DNA of 64,000 bases from Akkermansiaceae bacterium UBA2367 (GCA_002344525.1 DDTJ01000054.1:33090-97089), one strand, 5' to 3'; numbered from the stretch's first letter, positions 45,932 through 54,290 are shown. Made by a program: numbers and translations. The notes: generated from the letters alone by a model not told the origin.

Positions 45932-46067
45932 AAAAAAATCCGAAATTCTGGTTTGGCCTCCGGCGACCGCTGATCTTCGCTGATCTTTTTCTTGGGCTTA
46001 GAAAAATCAGCGGGAATCAGCGAAGATCAGCGGTCCCGCGAAGCGGTTTTGGATTTCGGATTTTTTT
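45932..46067. repeat. Nested palindromic element between the kinase gene and the next gene
   Basis: Two nested perfect inverted repeats are present. The outer arms are AAAAAAATCCGAAAT (45932-45946) and ATTTCGGATTTTTTT (46053-46067). The inner 20-bp arms are at 45965-45984 (GACCGCTGATCTTCGCTGAT) and 46016-46035. The remaining 31-base loop pairs further, with one bulge (CTGATCTTTTTC/GAAAAATCAG). The outer right arm ends in a T-run, so transcription from the left could terminate here. It looks like a member of a dispersed repeat family. Confidence 0.6.
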
Positions 46068-46072
46068 CTCCG

Positions 46073-46756
46073 CTACGGATCGTCCTTCAAGGGCGGCTGG
46101 TATTCGAGCTTCTCGTTCTGGATCAGGGAAAGTCCGACCTCTCCGCCGCCGGGATCCTCGTAGAGGAAGCCGAGGTAGTGGATCGGCTTGGCAATCTCGA
46201 ATTCGGCGAGGACGCGACCTCCGTGGGCGATCTTCACCGCGTCGCCGAGCGCGATTTCGACGCGGTGGGCTTGGCGTTGTATCAGGGTTACGGGTTTGCC
46301 GGAGATATCGACGCTGGCGAAGGGGACCTTCAGCAGCGAGACGAGGCTCAGGCGCGGGCCGAGGTTTTCGCCCTCGACGAGGACGCTGTGACGCAGCCTC
46401 GCCCGGACTTTGCCCTCGTCCCCGCCTTCGGGGGCTTCCGCGACTTCGTCGTAGCAGATCACGGCCATGGTCTTGCCGTTCTCGAAGGTCAGGGCGACGG
46501 TGATCTTGTCCGGCTTCGCCGCCGGGTTCTCGATGGTGAAGGTGTGCGTGCCGGGCGCGATGGCGAGGATGCCCGAATTCTCCCCCGGCGGCACCGGCTC
46601 GCCCCCGTTGAAGCGGAAGCCGCCCAGCGAAAATCTCGTCGGCTCGCGCAGGGTGATGAGGTTGACGACGTTGAGGAAGGCGGCTTGCGGAGGCTCCTCC
46701 TGCGCGGGGAGGGGGAGGCTGGTCAGGAGGGCGGCGAGCGGGAGGAGGTGCTTCAT
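46073..46756 (-). CDS. Hypothetical exported protein downstream of the Verru_Chthon cassette
   Basis: The 227-residue protein starts MKHLLPLAALLTSLPLPAQ, a signal peptide. The mature part is beta-rich: ENSGILAIAPGTHTFTIENP followed by DKITVALTFENGKTMAVICYDEV in the first half. In the second half it shows RLSLVSLLKVPFASVDISGKPVTLIQRQAHRVEIALGDAVKI and IHYLGFLYEDPGGGEVGLSLIQNEKLEYQ. No catalytic motif or domain was recognised. It lies 27 bases downstream of the protein A gene of the cassette and is transcribed in the same direction, so it may be its last gene. It ends close to the nested palindrome at 45932-46067. Confidence 0.75.
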   Translation of the reverse strand: MKHLLPLAALLTSLPLPAQEEPPQAAFLNVVNLITLREPTRFSLGGFRFNGGEPVPPGENSGILAIAPGTHTFTIENPAAKPDKITVALTFENGKTMAVICYDEVAEAPEGGDEGKVRARLRHSVLVEGENLGPRLSLVSLLKVPFASVDISGKPVTLIQRQAHRVEIALGDAVKIAHGGRVLAEFEIAKPIHYLGFLYEDPGGGEVGLSLIQNEKLEYQPPLKDDP

Positions 46757-46768
46757 CGGTTAAAGCAG

Positions 46769-46796
46769 GTCATGGGTCATGGGTCATGGGTCACGA
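46769..46796. repeat. Short tandem heptamer repeat at a gene end
   Basis: GTCATGG occurs three times in perfect tandem (46769-46789) followed by one variant, GTCACGA. The array covers the stop codon of the cassette protein A gene (46784-46786), so length change would shift where translation ends. Confidence 0.7.
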
Positions 46797-49700
46797 GAGG
46801 AGAGTGTCTCGGCGACGACGCGCTGGATTTGCCCGTCGGCGTTGCGGATGGGGCGCAGGAAGACTTCGCGGACGCGGCGGCAACGGCCGACGACCTCCCC
46901 GGTGGTGGCGTGGTAGACCTCGGCGGCGGTGTGGAGGCGGAAATGGCGGCTCGACAGGGTGGTCGTGTTGAAGACGCGGGCGAAGGTCTCCTCGGCTTCG
47001 GCGTCGTTGTGGTGCGCGGGCAGGGCGTCGTGGCGGTCGAGCAGCTCGGAGAGGACGCGGGCGAGGTGCGAGGGGCCGTGGAAAGGGCGGGCCTTCATGA
47101 GGCCCTTGGCGATGCGGGGGATGGCTTCCTCGCGCAAGCCGCTGCGCAGGGTGCCGGTCTCGCCCTCGCGCTCGTATTCCGGCGTGTCGTGTCGGTCCGT
47201 TTTCACGCGGAGGTCGCAGGAAGCGAAGGGGCCGCGCAGCAGGGTCTCGATCTCGAAACGGGTCGGCGCGGTGTTCAGGTTGAGATGGCCGTGGATGAGG
47301 GAGTAGCGGCCTTGGGCGTTCAGGTCGGGGTCGTAGATGAAGGAAGAGGGTGCGGTGGCGGACCTGACAGGGTCGGGCGCGGCGGGCGGGGGCTGGTGGT
47401 CGCGGGGGTCGTGGTGGCGGTAGAGGGCATCCTCGGGAACGCCGTCGGGGCCGAGGTTCGTGCCAGCGAATCCGGTGTGGAAAAGGTCGAGCCACTGGCT
47501 CGCGCGCATCCCGGCCCGGTCGAAGAGCGCATGCTCGAGCCGGCCGATGCGCAGGGTGTTGCCGCCGCCCCACATGGGACCGGGCCGGGCGTCGGGGGGC
47601 AGGCTCTTGAGGGAGGTGTCGCGCAAGGAATCGAAGCGCTGCGCCGATTGCGCGGAGACGAGGGCTTCCGTTCCCGCGATCCACATCACCGGGTCGTGCA
47701 GGTTGCCAAACTCGGTGATGGAGTGGAAGCGCCCCGCATTGGAAAGCCGCCACGGAGCGAAGGCCTCCGTCGCGGGATCGTGGGGGAGGTTGAAACTGTC
47801 GGGCATCTCGGCGTCGGTGTTGGGCGCGGGGGTGCCGAGGGCGGCGTCGTATCCCCGGTCCGGCCAATCGCGGACTCTGGTCTGGTCCTTGAACCAGTCG
47901 CCGCGGTCGTTGTCCGGTTTCACTTTGTCGTGGTCGTAGTTCCGGTGGCCGGGCGTGCCCTTGAGCCGGTATTGGGCGTCCTCGAAGGTGGAGCGGGAGT
48001 AGTAGGGCATCCAAGGATCGCCGAGGTGCGCCCCGAACCCGGCGTTGAACCCGAAGGCCTTGCCCGCGAGGCCCGGCGTCGCGAGCCGCATGAAATGCTC
48101 GCCGCCCGCCAGCACCGGCTGGTGGCGGGGGAAGAAGAATCCGTAGGTCGGCGCGGCCGGATTCTCCCCGATCTCCGGTCGCCCGCTTTGGTCGATCAAC
48201 TCGCGGGCGACCGACGCCGGATCGATGGATTCCGGCCACAGCCACAATTGATAGTGCGCCCTCGTCGTGACCGGGCTGCTCAACTCGGTGCCTTTGGAGT
48301 TCAGGAAATTCGCCCGGATGTCCTGGATGATCGGCATGGCGATGACTGGATTTCGAGGGACTGGAACCCTCCAGACGATCTCGCCGAACTTCTGGACGAA
48401 ACAGGCGTTAGGTGGGACGGAAAAGCTCACCGGCGCGTCGTAGGCGTCGTCGCTGGTGAGGTGCGCCTCCTCGATGCGATATTTTTCGGAATTCGTCAGG
48501 AAGCGGATCGGCTCGATGAAGCGGAATTTGATGCAGGCGTTCCGCATCTCCGCCGTCCGGTTGAAGGGGTTCCAGAACTCGGCGTAGGGCGTCGCCTTGA
48601 ACTCGATCTCCCACTGGTCCGGCCCGGCTTCGCGATAGCCGGCATATTCGAATTTCACGAAGAACTCGTTCACCGGGCAGTAGGCGTCGACGCCTCGGAA
48701 GACGCGTGTCCCGGCGTTCGTCGTGTTGCCGGGCAGGGCGGGCCGTCCGTCCTCGTCGGCGTAGTCGATGGCGTTGGCCGCGAGGGTGCCGAGGTAGTCT
48801 TCGCCGGGTGGGAAGCCGCCTTTGCGCTGCTCGAACGAGGGCAGGTTGCGTTCGACGATCTCGGCGATGCCGCCGACGTCCCGGTTCGCGACGAGGACGT
48901 TCAGGTTGAAGCGCGGTTGCCCCTCGTCGGGATAGCCGTGACCGTAGGGAATGGTGGGGACGACGCGGTAGGGCTGGAGACCGCTCGCGTAGCGGTCGGG
49001 TTCGCGGAATCCGTCGCCGACGAGGCGGTGGCGTGCGCCCGCGATGGCGTGGCGTTCGAGTGAAAGCCGTGCCGCGTCGCGGTAGGGATGCCGCTCGGCG
49101 GGGAATCCGGGCAGGGTCCAAGTCTGCAAGGTGATCTCGCGCGGGGAGAGGCCGGGGGCGGCTTGATCGACGAGGCGCTGACCGCGATGGGTTTCGGGGA
49201 ATTGGAAGAGGACGCCGTTTTCCCCGTCGAGGGGGAAGCCCGTCGAAGACGCGAGGGCGCGGGAGTCGGTCGGGCCGTAGCCGAAGCGGGCCGCGGCCTC
49301 GGGATGGGGCGCGGGCCGTGCGCCGACGACATCGAGATTCGGGTAGCCTTCGAGATCCTCGACCCACCAGGTGTAGCGGATGAGCCAAGGCGAGTCGCCG
49401 GAGGGCGGCAGCTCGACGAAGCCGAGGGCGGGACGGCGGTTTTCCTCGAAGGGCGCTCCGTTTATATCGAGCCCGGTGAGGCGGGGCAGCTCGATGGCGT
49501 CGTTGCGGGTCGGCCCGATGAAGGCGACGGTCGGCGCGGTCGCGGAGGCGTCGGCGAGCACGGCGGTGGCCATGGCGTCGAAGTCGGGCAGGTCGATGCG
49601 GCGTTCCTCGCCTCCGGCGAAAAGGGGCGTGTGGACGACCTCCGTGGCGTCGGGGGTGGAGATAAAGGTGTAGCGGGCCGACGCGGCGGTGGCGAGGGTG

Positions 49701-49930
49701 ACGAGGTAGTGGTCGTTCGCGGTGAGGGAGCGGAGCCGGGCCGAGGCTTCGGCAAAGGCCGCCTCCTCGCCGAGGCTGGCGCGGGCGCTCGCGGTGGTCG
49801 CACCGCTGAGGGAGACCTCCTCCCGCGTGATGGCGAAGAGGGAGACGACGACAAGGGCGACGGCTGTGACGAGGATGAGGGTCGTGAGCAGGGCGGCCCC
49901 GGCGCGGTCGGCAGGTCGGGCGGGCTTCAT
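46784..49930 (-). CDS. Verru_Chthon cassette protein A
   Basis: From the ATG at 49930 the product has 1048 residues. The frame is open upstream, but that start would overlap the next gene deeply and add Arg-rich sequence. The N-terminus MKPARPADRAGAALLTTLIL, then VTAVALVVVSLFAITREEV, is a short basic stretch and one hydrophobic helix, as in pilin-like or PilX-like proteins. The remainder is a large extracellular domain with RYTWWVEDLEGYPNLDVVGARPA, FNLNVLVANRDVGGIAEIVERNLPSF and NPFNRTAEMRNACIKFRF. These features match protein A of the four-gene Verru_Chthon cassette. It overlaps protein C by ATGA. A role in pseudopilus assembly is assumed from the prepilin partners. Confidence 0.85.
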   Translation of the reverse strand: MKPARPADRAGAALLTTLILVTAVALVVVSLFAITREEVSLSGATTASARASLGEEAAFAEASARLRSLTANDHYLVTLATAASARYTFISTPDATEVVHTPLFAGGEERRIDLPDFDAMATAVLADASATAPTVAFIGPTRNDAIELPRLTGLDINGAPFEENRRPALGFVELPPSGDSPWLIRYTWWVEDLEGYPNLDVVGARPAPHPEAAARFGYGPTDSRALASSTGFPLDGENGVLFQFPETHRGQRLVDQAAPGLSPREITLQTWTLPGFPAERHPYRDAARLSLERHAIAGARHRLVGDGFREPDRYASGLQPYRVVPTIPYGHGYPDEGQPRFNLNVLVANRDVGGIAEIVERNLPSFEQRKGGFPPGEDYLGTLAANAIDYADEDGRPALPGNTTNAGTRVFRGVDAYCPVNEFFVKFEYAGYREAGPDQWEIEFKATPYAEFWNPFNRTAEMRNACIKFRFIEPIRFLTNSEKYRIEEAHLTSDDAYDAPVSFSVPPNACFVQKFGEIVWRVPVPRNPVIAMPIIQDIRANFLNSKGTELSSPVTTRAHYQLWLWPESIDPASVARELIDQSGRPEIGENPAAPTYGFFFPRHQPVLAGGEHFMRLATPGLAGKAFGFNAGFGAHLGDPWMPYYSRSTFEDAQYRLKGTPGHRNYDHDKVKPDNDRGDWFKDQTRVRDWPDRGYDAALGTPAPNTDAEMPDSFNLPHDPATEAFAPWRLSNAGRFHSITEFGNLHDPVMWIAGTEALVSAQSAQRFDSLRDTSLKSLPPDARPGPMWGGGNTLRIGRLEHALFDRAGMRASQWLDLFHTGFAGTNLGPDGVPEDALYRHHDPRDHQPPPAAPDPVRSATAPSSFIYDPDLNAQGRYSLIHGHLNLNTAPTRFEIETLLRGPFASCDLRVKTDRHDTPEYEREGETGTLRSGLREEAIPRIAKGLMKARPFHGPSHLARVLSELLDRHDALPAHHNDAEAEETFARVFNTTTLSSRHFRLHTAAEVYHATTGEVVGRCRRVREVFLRPIRNADGQIQRVVAETLSSRDP

Positions 49931-51129
49931 GCGGAGCGCGTGGGCAGGGCGATGCGGAAGCGGTGGGTGCGGCTCGCCTCGACGAGTTGGCGGAGGCCGG
50001 GAGGCGCGTCTCCGGCGTCGGCTCGCGCCCAATCGACGATCCAGTCCTCGTAGCGAGTCAGGCGCAGGGCGGTTTCCCCGGGCACGACGGCGATGACGAT
50101 CTCGATGAGGTCCGGGGCGACGAGGGCGGGCCATTCGTCGCCGCCGTCGAGGCCGAGGTGCTGGTTCAACTCCGCCGCGCCCATCAGGATGCTGTTTCCG
50201 TCGGGCAGGACGACGCGGCGGTAGGGAGTCAGTTCGAAGCGCACGACATGGTCGCAGATCGTCTCGTCGGGAAAGACCGATTCATGCACCGGACTCGCGG
50301 GATTCTCCCAATCGGCGACGGATCCGCGCGGCGGTTGCAAGCTCGGTGGCGGGGAGGGGAGCCGGTCCATCACGGGCAGGGCGGGCCAGGGCTGCGCCGC
50401 CGAACGCGGGGTCGCGCCGGGCGCGGGATCGAGGCGGTGGGCGAGGAGGAAGGGCAGGGCCGCGTTTTCGAAACGGCCTTGGCGCAGGGCGGCGGGGTTC
50501 GGCTCGCCGAGGGGGCGGATGGTTCCATCGAAGGCGTCGTTGATCGCGAGGGAGGCGTGGCGGAGGAGTCCGTCGGCGTAACCCTCCGCCGTGGGATGGC
50601 CGCAGCGGCGGCAGTGGCGGAAGAGCTTCATCCCCGCCCTTGTGTCGCCGGCGAAGGGTGAATCCCGCGTGTAGGTGACGTAGTAGCCGACGATGGCCGG
50701 GATCGATCCTCCTCCGGGATCGGGCAGCAGGGCGGCGAAGGCGAGGGAGCCGAATTCGGGCGCGGCGTTGGCGAAGCTGCGGGTGCCGTCCGTCCCACTC
50801 TTGCGATGGATCTCGAAGGGCAGGAGGAGCCGCCCTTCGAAGAAATCGCGCTGCGCCTCGGTAGTCCCATCGGGAAGGCGAGGCAGGTTCGCGGGGCGCG
50901 AGGAGAGATGTGAGGCGAGGTCGCGTTCGATCCATTCCGCCGCGGCGCGTGCCCCGCCGCGCTGCCTCGCGCTCTCGGTTCCGCCCCGGAAGCGTCCCAA
51001 GGCCGAGTCGAGCATGGTCCCGAGGACGAGGATGAGGACCGAGAGGATGGCCATCGAGGCGAGCAGCTCGATCAAGGTCGCGGCGCGTCGGTTGGTGGCT
51101 TTGTCAGGGAGCCGTTCCGGATTCGTCAT
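49927..51129 (-). CDS. Verru_Chthon cassette protein C (prepilin-like)
   Basis: The 400-residue product has a prepilin-like N-terminus, NRRAATLIELLASMAILSVL. It has Ala at -1 of the putative cleavage site (A16/A17), Glu at +5 (residue 21) and a hydrophobic helix that runs to about residue 35. The rest contains ARAAAEWIERDLASHLSSRP, YYVTYTRDSPFAGD, and a C-terminal VVPGETALRLTRYEDWIVDW. The layout matches protein C of the cassette. It is a probable minor pseudopilin. It overlaps both neighbouring genes by ATGA, so the cassette is tightly coupled. Confidence 0.86.
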   Translation of the reverse strand: MTNPERLPDKATNRRAATLIELLASMAILSVLILVLGTMLDSALGRFRGGTESARQRGGARAAAEWIERDLASHLSSRPANLPRLPDGTTEAQRDFFEGRLLLPFEIHRKSGTDGTRSFANAAPEFGSLAFAALLPDPGGGSIPAIVGYYVTYTRDSPFAGDTRAGMKLFRHCRRCGHPTAEGYADGLLRHASLAINDAFDGTIRPLGEPNPAALRQGRFENAALPFLLAHRLDPAPGATPRSAAQPWPALPVMDRLPSPPPSLQPPRGSVADWENPASPVHESVFPDETICDHVVRFELTPYRRVVLPDGNSILMGAAELNQHLGLDGGDEWPALVAPDLIEIVIAVVPGETALRLTRYEDWIVDWARADAGDAPPGLRQLVEASRTHRFRIALPTRSA

Positions 51130-51656
51130 GGCGCGGCGAGGCGGGAGGTGAAGCGTTCCCGCGAACGGGCACTCTTGGGCGCGGTGGCGGGCTGGGCGAC
51201 GGTGAGTTCGAATTCGAGGAGCCGCGGATCAGGGGTGACGGCGTTCTCTTCGGCCTCCGAGAGGCGCAGGCGGAGGAGGTGGAAGGCGCGTCCGTCGAGG
51301 CCCTGGCCCGAGTTCCAAGCGCCTTCGTCGACCTGTCCGAGGCACCGTCCCTCCGCGTCGAAGGCGGCGAAGAGGAGGCTTTCCCCTCCGCTCGGCGTGG
51401 GGAGGACGAGCCGTCCGCCCCCGGTCAGAAGCGCCTCGTATCTTCCCGGCATCGGCGCGAGCGAGCCGGCGACCTCTCGCGCGAGACGCGCCGCGAGTTC
51501 GCGGTCCCGCGCCGTCGCCTGCATCAATCCGGCCCCCGCCAGCATCGCGAGCACGGGCAGGGCGATGGTCGCCACGATGCCCGTCGCCATCGCCACCTCC
51601 GGGAGGGAGAAGGCGGCCCGCCGTCGCGGGGCGCGGGCTTGACGAGGGGGCTTCAT
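51126..51656 (-). CDS. Verru_Chthon cassette protein B (prepilin-like)
   Basis: The 176-residue protein begins with a basic leader (RRRAAFSLPEVAMATGIVA) containing a probable prepilin site A15/F16 with Glu at +5. The hydrophobic helix then continues through TIALPVLAMLAGAGLMQATA. The C-terminal part is a small globular domain (YEALLTGGGRLVLPTPSGGESLLFAAF, AFHLLRLRLSEAE). The length and position between D and C match protein B of the Verru_Chthon cassette. It is likely a minor pseudopilin of an extracellular or outer-membrane assembly. Overlaps with both neighbours indicate coupled translation. Confidence 0.85.
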   Translation of the reverse strand: MKPPRQARAPRRRAAFSLPEVAMATGIVATIALPVLAMLAGAGLMQATARDRELAARLAREVAGSLAPMPGRYEALLTGGGRLVLPTPSGGESLLFAAFDAEGRCLGQVDEGAWNSGQGLDGRAFHLLRLRLSEAEENAVTPDPRLLEFELTVAQPATAPKSARSRERFTSRLAAP

Positions 51657-52379
51657 TCAGTCGGTGAGGAGCCGGATGCGTCCGGTATGGAGGCCGATCC
51701 CGAGGCAGTCGCCGTTGGGCAGGGCGCGGTCGCCGGAAGCGGAGCGGGTCGAAGTGAGGGCGAGGCGTCCCGGACCGGGGTCGTAGAACCCCTCGACCAG
51801 CCCGACATGGAGCGCGTCGGCGTCGATGAAGGCGGGCGAGAGCACCCCTCCGCCGGGACCGAAAACGAGGCAGGGCAGCGCCGCTGCCGTCGTGTCACGC
51901 CCGTCCGGCCCCGGCGCGGGGAAGGTCCGCCGATCCGCGAAATCGTGCAGGGTGCGGAAGGCGATGCCGCCTTCGACTTCGAAATGCTCCCCTTTGGCGA
52001 AGACGAGTCCCTTCGGCAAGGTCCTCCACGGGGTGAGACGTCGCGGCAGACCCTCTTCGCCGGAGCCATCCTCCGTCTCCGCGAAGGCGAAGAGAGCGTA
52101 GGCGCGCAGGGCGTCGCCCCGCCTCGGGAAAGCCTCGTCGGCGAAGGCGACGATCCTCGGCGAGCGGGTCGCGACGGCTTGGGCGCGGGCTTGTTCGAGG
52201 AAGTTCGCCACTTCGTGGAGACCCGCCTTGCGCGAGGGACCGAGGGCGACGAATCCCGGCGCGGCGAAGGCGAGGAGGAGCGAGACAATGGCGACAACAA
52301 CGATCAACTCCACCAGCGAATACGCCGCCCGCGATCCCCCGGCGAGTTCGCGGCGGGAAGTCTGTGCGGTCGCGTGCAT
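51657..52379 (-). CDS. Verru_Chthon cassette protein D (prepilin-like, first gene)
   Basis: Using the ATG at 52379, the product has 240 residues: MHATAQTSRRELAGGSRAAYSLVELIVVVAIVSLLLAF. This is a classic prepilin N-terminus with cleavage likely at A19/Y20 and Glu at +5. The remainder (EVANFLEQARAQAVATRSPRIVAF, ALRAYALFAFAE, then CLVFGPGGGV) resembles GspH/FimT-type pseudopilins and protein D of the Verru_Chthon cassette. It is the promoter-proximal gene of the D-B-C-A unit. The frame is open far upstream through repeat sequence, which is not considered coding. An extra helix-forming segment follows the pilin helix. Confidence 0.86.
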   Translation of the reverse strand: MHATAQTSRRELAGGSRAAYSLVELIVVVAIVSLLLAFAAPGFVALGPSRKAGLHEVANFLEQARAQAVATRSPRIVAFADEAFPRRGDALRAYALFAFAETEDGSGEEGLPRRLTPWRTLPKGLVFAKGEHFEVEGGIAFRTLHDFADRRTFPAPGPDGRDTTAAALPCLVFGPGGGVLSPAFIDADALHVGLVEGFYDPGPGRLALTSTRSASGDRALPNGDCLGIGLHTGRIRLLTD

Positions 52380-52512
52380 CGGAGGAGCGCGGAGGCGGTC
52401 CGCCTCCACACGGGCAGATTGCCCGTTTTTTCCTCCGAGAGCAAGATTCGCGCGAGAAATTTTCGGGTTTTTTGGGAAACCATCCAACTCGGAAAAGGTG
52501 ATTTCCAGCTCC

Positions 52513-52709
52513 GCGCCAAAGGCGCATTCCATATCAGACTGGGCCAAGGGCCCAAGTTGACGGTCCGGGAACGGGGGGAGGGCTGAAGGCCCGATCCAGC
52601 GGCAAGCTTGGCCGGGCGGGATGAATCGGGCTTTCAGCCCTCTCCCGTTTTCCGTGGCCGGGTTCCCAGGCCGTCGGCCTGGGCTGGTATGGAGCCGCGC
52701 CTTTGGCGC
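52513..52709. repeat. Long imperfect inverted-repeat element (about 200 bp)
   Basis: GCGCCAAAGGCGC at 52513-52525 is matched by GCGCCTTTGGCGC at 52697-52709, and the flanking sequence keeps pairing inward for about 90 bases on each side with mismatches. Examples are TCCATATCAG against TGGTATGGA, and AGGGCTGAAGGCCCGAT against ATCGGGCTTTCAGCCCT. The whole could fold as one long hairpin. The arms also contain short self-palindromes. It is a probable dispersed repeat rather than a gene. Confidence 0.65.
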
Positions 52710-52795
52710 TGAAATCGTTGGCGGCCAGGGGATGGCTGCGAATTTGGATTTCGACCACAATCGGAGCAAAGCGGAGCTAGATGCGAAGCATCAAA

Positions 52796-52860
52796 TGACA
52801 CGAATCACACGGATGGGAATCAAGAAAATCGGTGTCCATCGGTGTCCATTCGTGGTCCAA
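52796..52860. repeat. Degraded copy of the CACGAATG-type intergenic repeat
   Basis: The unit TGACACGAATCACACGG, then two close copies of GGTGTCCAT[C/T], ends CATTCGTGGTCC. The right end matches the arm of the palindromic element at 30238-30252 (CATTCGTGGT), indicating a related dispersed repeat. Pairing between the ends is weak here. Confidence 0.45.
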
Positions 52861-52879
52861 CCCTTTTCCAGATTGGGTA

Positions 52880-53353
52880 TCACTTCCACCCGTAGAACAG
52901 GACCGCCGGGACATCCTCGCCGATCAGCGGGCTGGGCGGGGCCTCGATGCGCATGAGGACGAGATAGAGCCCCGTCCCGAGCGTGTTTTCGAAGTTCAAT
53001 GCCACCGCCGCTTCGCCGGGTTCGCCCGAGGCCGTCGCGACCTCCGTGTTTTCCGCGTCGAAGAGATGGAGATGCAGCTTCGCCCCCCTCGGCAGGGATG
53101 CGGGGGCTGCCCCGAGGAAGAGGCGGTAGTGGTTGCGTTTGAAAAATTGCAACCGCACCGCCCGGCCCGTGCTCAGGGTGATCGTGCCTTTCCAGTATTC
53201 CTCCCGCAGCGTGAAATCGGGATCGCCGAGGGACTCGCTCGCCGTCGTGAGCGCTTGGTGCTCGGGCGAGTCCGACGGGAAAGGCTCGGCCCCCGTCGCG
53301 GCGAGGGGAAGCAGCAGGGCGACGGAGACCGCCACGGCGAGGAGGGAGGGCAT
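52880..53353 (-). CDS. Hypothetical exported protein
   Basis: From the ATG at 53353 the product has 157 residues (a GTG two codons upstream is possible). It starts with a signal peptide, MPSLLAVAVSVALLLPLAATGAEP. The mature part is beta-rich: FTLREEYWKGTITLSTGRAVRLQFFKRNHYRLFLG, KLHLHLFDAENTEVA, then AAVALNFENTLGTGLYLVLMRIEAP and VPAVLFYGWK. No family was recognised. The fold could be a small jelly roll or Ig-like domain. It is followed by the repeat-rich gap and preceded by a serine hydrolase gene on the same strand with a 70-base gap. Confidence 0.7.
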   Translation of the reverse strand: MPSLLAVAVSVALLLPLAATGAEPFPSDSPEHQALTTASESLGDPDFTLREEYWKGTITLSTGRAVRLQFFKRNHYRLFLGAAPASLPRGAKLHLHLFDAENTEVATASGEPGEAAVALNFENTLGTGLYLVLMRIEAPPSPLIGEDVPAVLFYGWK

Positions 53354-53423
53354 GGACACGGGGGAAGATGCGTTGATTTCCGGGGCGGGGCAACGTGCGC
53401 GAAGGCGGGAGAGGACCGTGGCC

Positions 53424-54290
53424 TCACAGCGGATGCCGCCGCTTCATATCCAGAAAGACCAAGTTCGAAACCTCTCGGATCACGTCGGCCCGCCGCGAGA
53501 TCCAGGTGCTGTAGGACGAGGTGTTGCGCCGGGAGCTTTCGATGACCCCGATCACGATGTAGGGGTAGGTGCCGCCGTCGCGCCCTCTCGCGACGAGGAT
53601 GCCCATGTCGCCGCAGCACATCGCCGTGCTCCCCGTCTTGTTGAAGACCTGAGTGTCGGCCGGCACGGAGTTCACCCTCGTGCGGAGCCGGTCGGTCCCC
53701 GGCAGGGTCATCGTCCGCAGGATCTCATCGGACTGCGGGAGCTGGCGATACCAGAGGGCGTGGAGAAAACGGGCGTAGTCCGAGGCCGATCCCTGGTTGC
53801 GGTAGGTCTTCCCCCCTTCCGGGATGTATTCGACGATGCGGATGCTCTGGCTGATCGAGGAGTAATGCCGCTTCAGCAGGGCTTCGGTCGCGGCGGGCCC
53901 CCCGGTCTTGCGCATTACCCAGTTCGTCGAGTCGTTGTTGCTCTTCTGGATCATGAGCTCCATGTGACGACGCGCCTCGGCGCTGTAGCTGAGGCGTCCC
54001 GCCTGGACCTCGTGGAAGAAGGCGAGGGCGAGGTAGGGCTTGATCATGCTGGCCGCTTGGAGCGGGGTGCGGCCGTTGATGTTCGCCAGCTCGTGTCCAG
54101 ACGTGAGGTCGTAGACCAGCCAAGCAGTCCGCTCGTCGCCGCGGAGCACGCCCTTGGAGCGCAAGGATTTGATATGGCTGTCGATTTTCACCCCCAAATG
54201 GTCGTTCGTCCGTCCGGTCGAGGTGGTCAGGAGGGCGAGGAGGAGGATCGTTCCGAAGAGGGCGGGGAGCAATGGCGTCCGGTTCGTCAT
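53424..54290 (-). CDS. Serine hydrolase of the class A beta-lactamase fold
   Basis: From the ATG at 54290 the product has 288 residues, with a signal or membrane anchor (about residues 8-25). Active-site motifs of the penicillin-recognising family are visible: SMIK at residues 81-84 (SxxK), SNN at about 117-119 (replacing SDN), and KTGS near residue 216. The sequence NWVMRKTGG, TYRNQGSASDYARFLHALW and GDMGILVARGRDGG fits the beta-lactamase2/serine hydrolase group. It may be a D-Ala-D-Ala carboxypeptidase or endopeptidase-type enzyme. A resistance role is not shown, because close homologues are cell-wall enzymes as often as beta-lactamases. Confidence 0.82.
   Translation of the reverse strand: MTNRTPLLPALFGTILLLALLTTSTGRTNDHLGVKIDSHIKSLRSKGVLRGDERTAWLVYDLTSGHELANINGRTPLQAASMIKPYLALAFFHEVQAGRLSYSAEARRHMELMIQKSNNDSTNWVMRKTGGPAATEALLKRHYSSISQSIRIVEYIPEGGKTYRNQGSASDYARFLHALWYRQLPQSDEILRTMTLPGTDRLRTRVNSVPADTQVFNKTGSTAMCCGDMGILVARGRDGGTYPYIVIGVIESSRRNTSSYSTWISRRADVIREVSNLVFLDMKRRHPL

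Larger units (their letters stand above)
52380..52879. other. 500-base gap filled with repeats upstream of the cassette
   Basis: No gene was found. It contains a long imperfect inverted repeat (52513-52709) and a degenerate GGTGTCCATC/GGTGTCCATTCGTGG repeat (about 52796-52860), listed separately. The 130 bases next to protein D (52380-52512) are AT-richer and probably hold its promoter, but no convincing hexamers were seen. Confidence 0.5.

Noticed and set aside
45992..49063. Plus-strand 1023-codon frame opposite cassette protein A
   Set aside because: Composition is typical of an antisense shadow, and protein A fits its cassette and overlaps its neighbours correctly.
49931..50134. Upstream extension of cassette protein A to 50134
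   Set aside because: It would overlap the protein C gene deeply and add an Arg/Pro-rich segment before the hydrophobic helix. The ATG at 49930 gives the ATGA overlap seen throughout the cassette.
53424..54290. Calling the serine hydrolase an antibiotic-resistance beta-lactamase
   Set aside because: SxxK, SNN and KTG motifs show only the shared fold. Close relatives include cell-wall hydrolases, so resistance cannot be claimed from the sequence.
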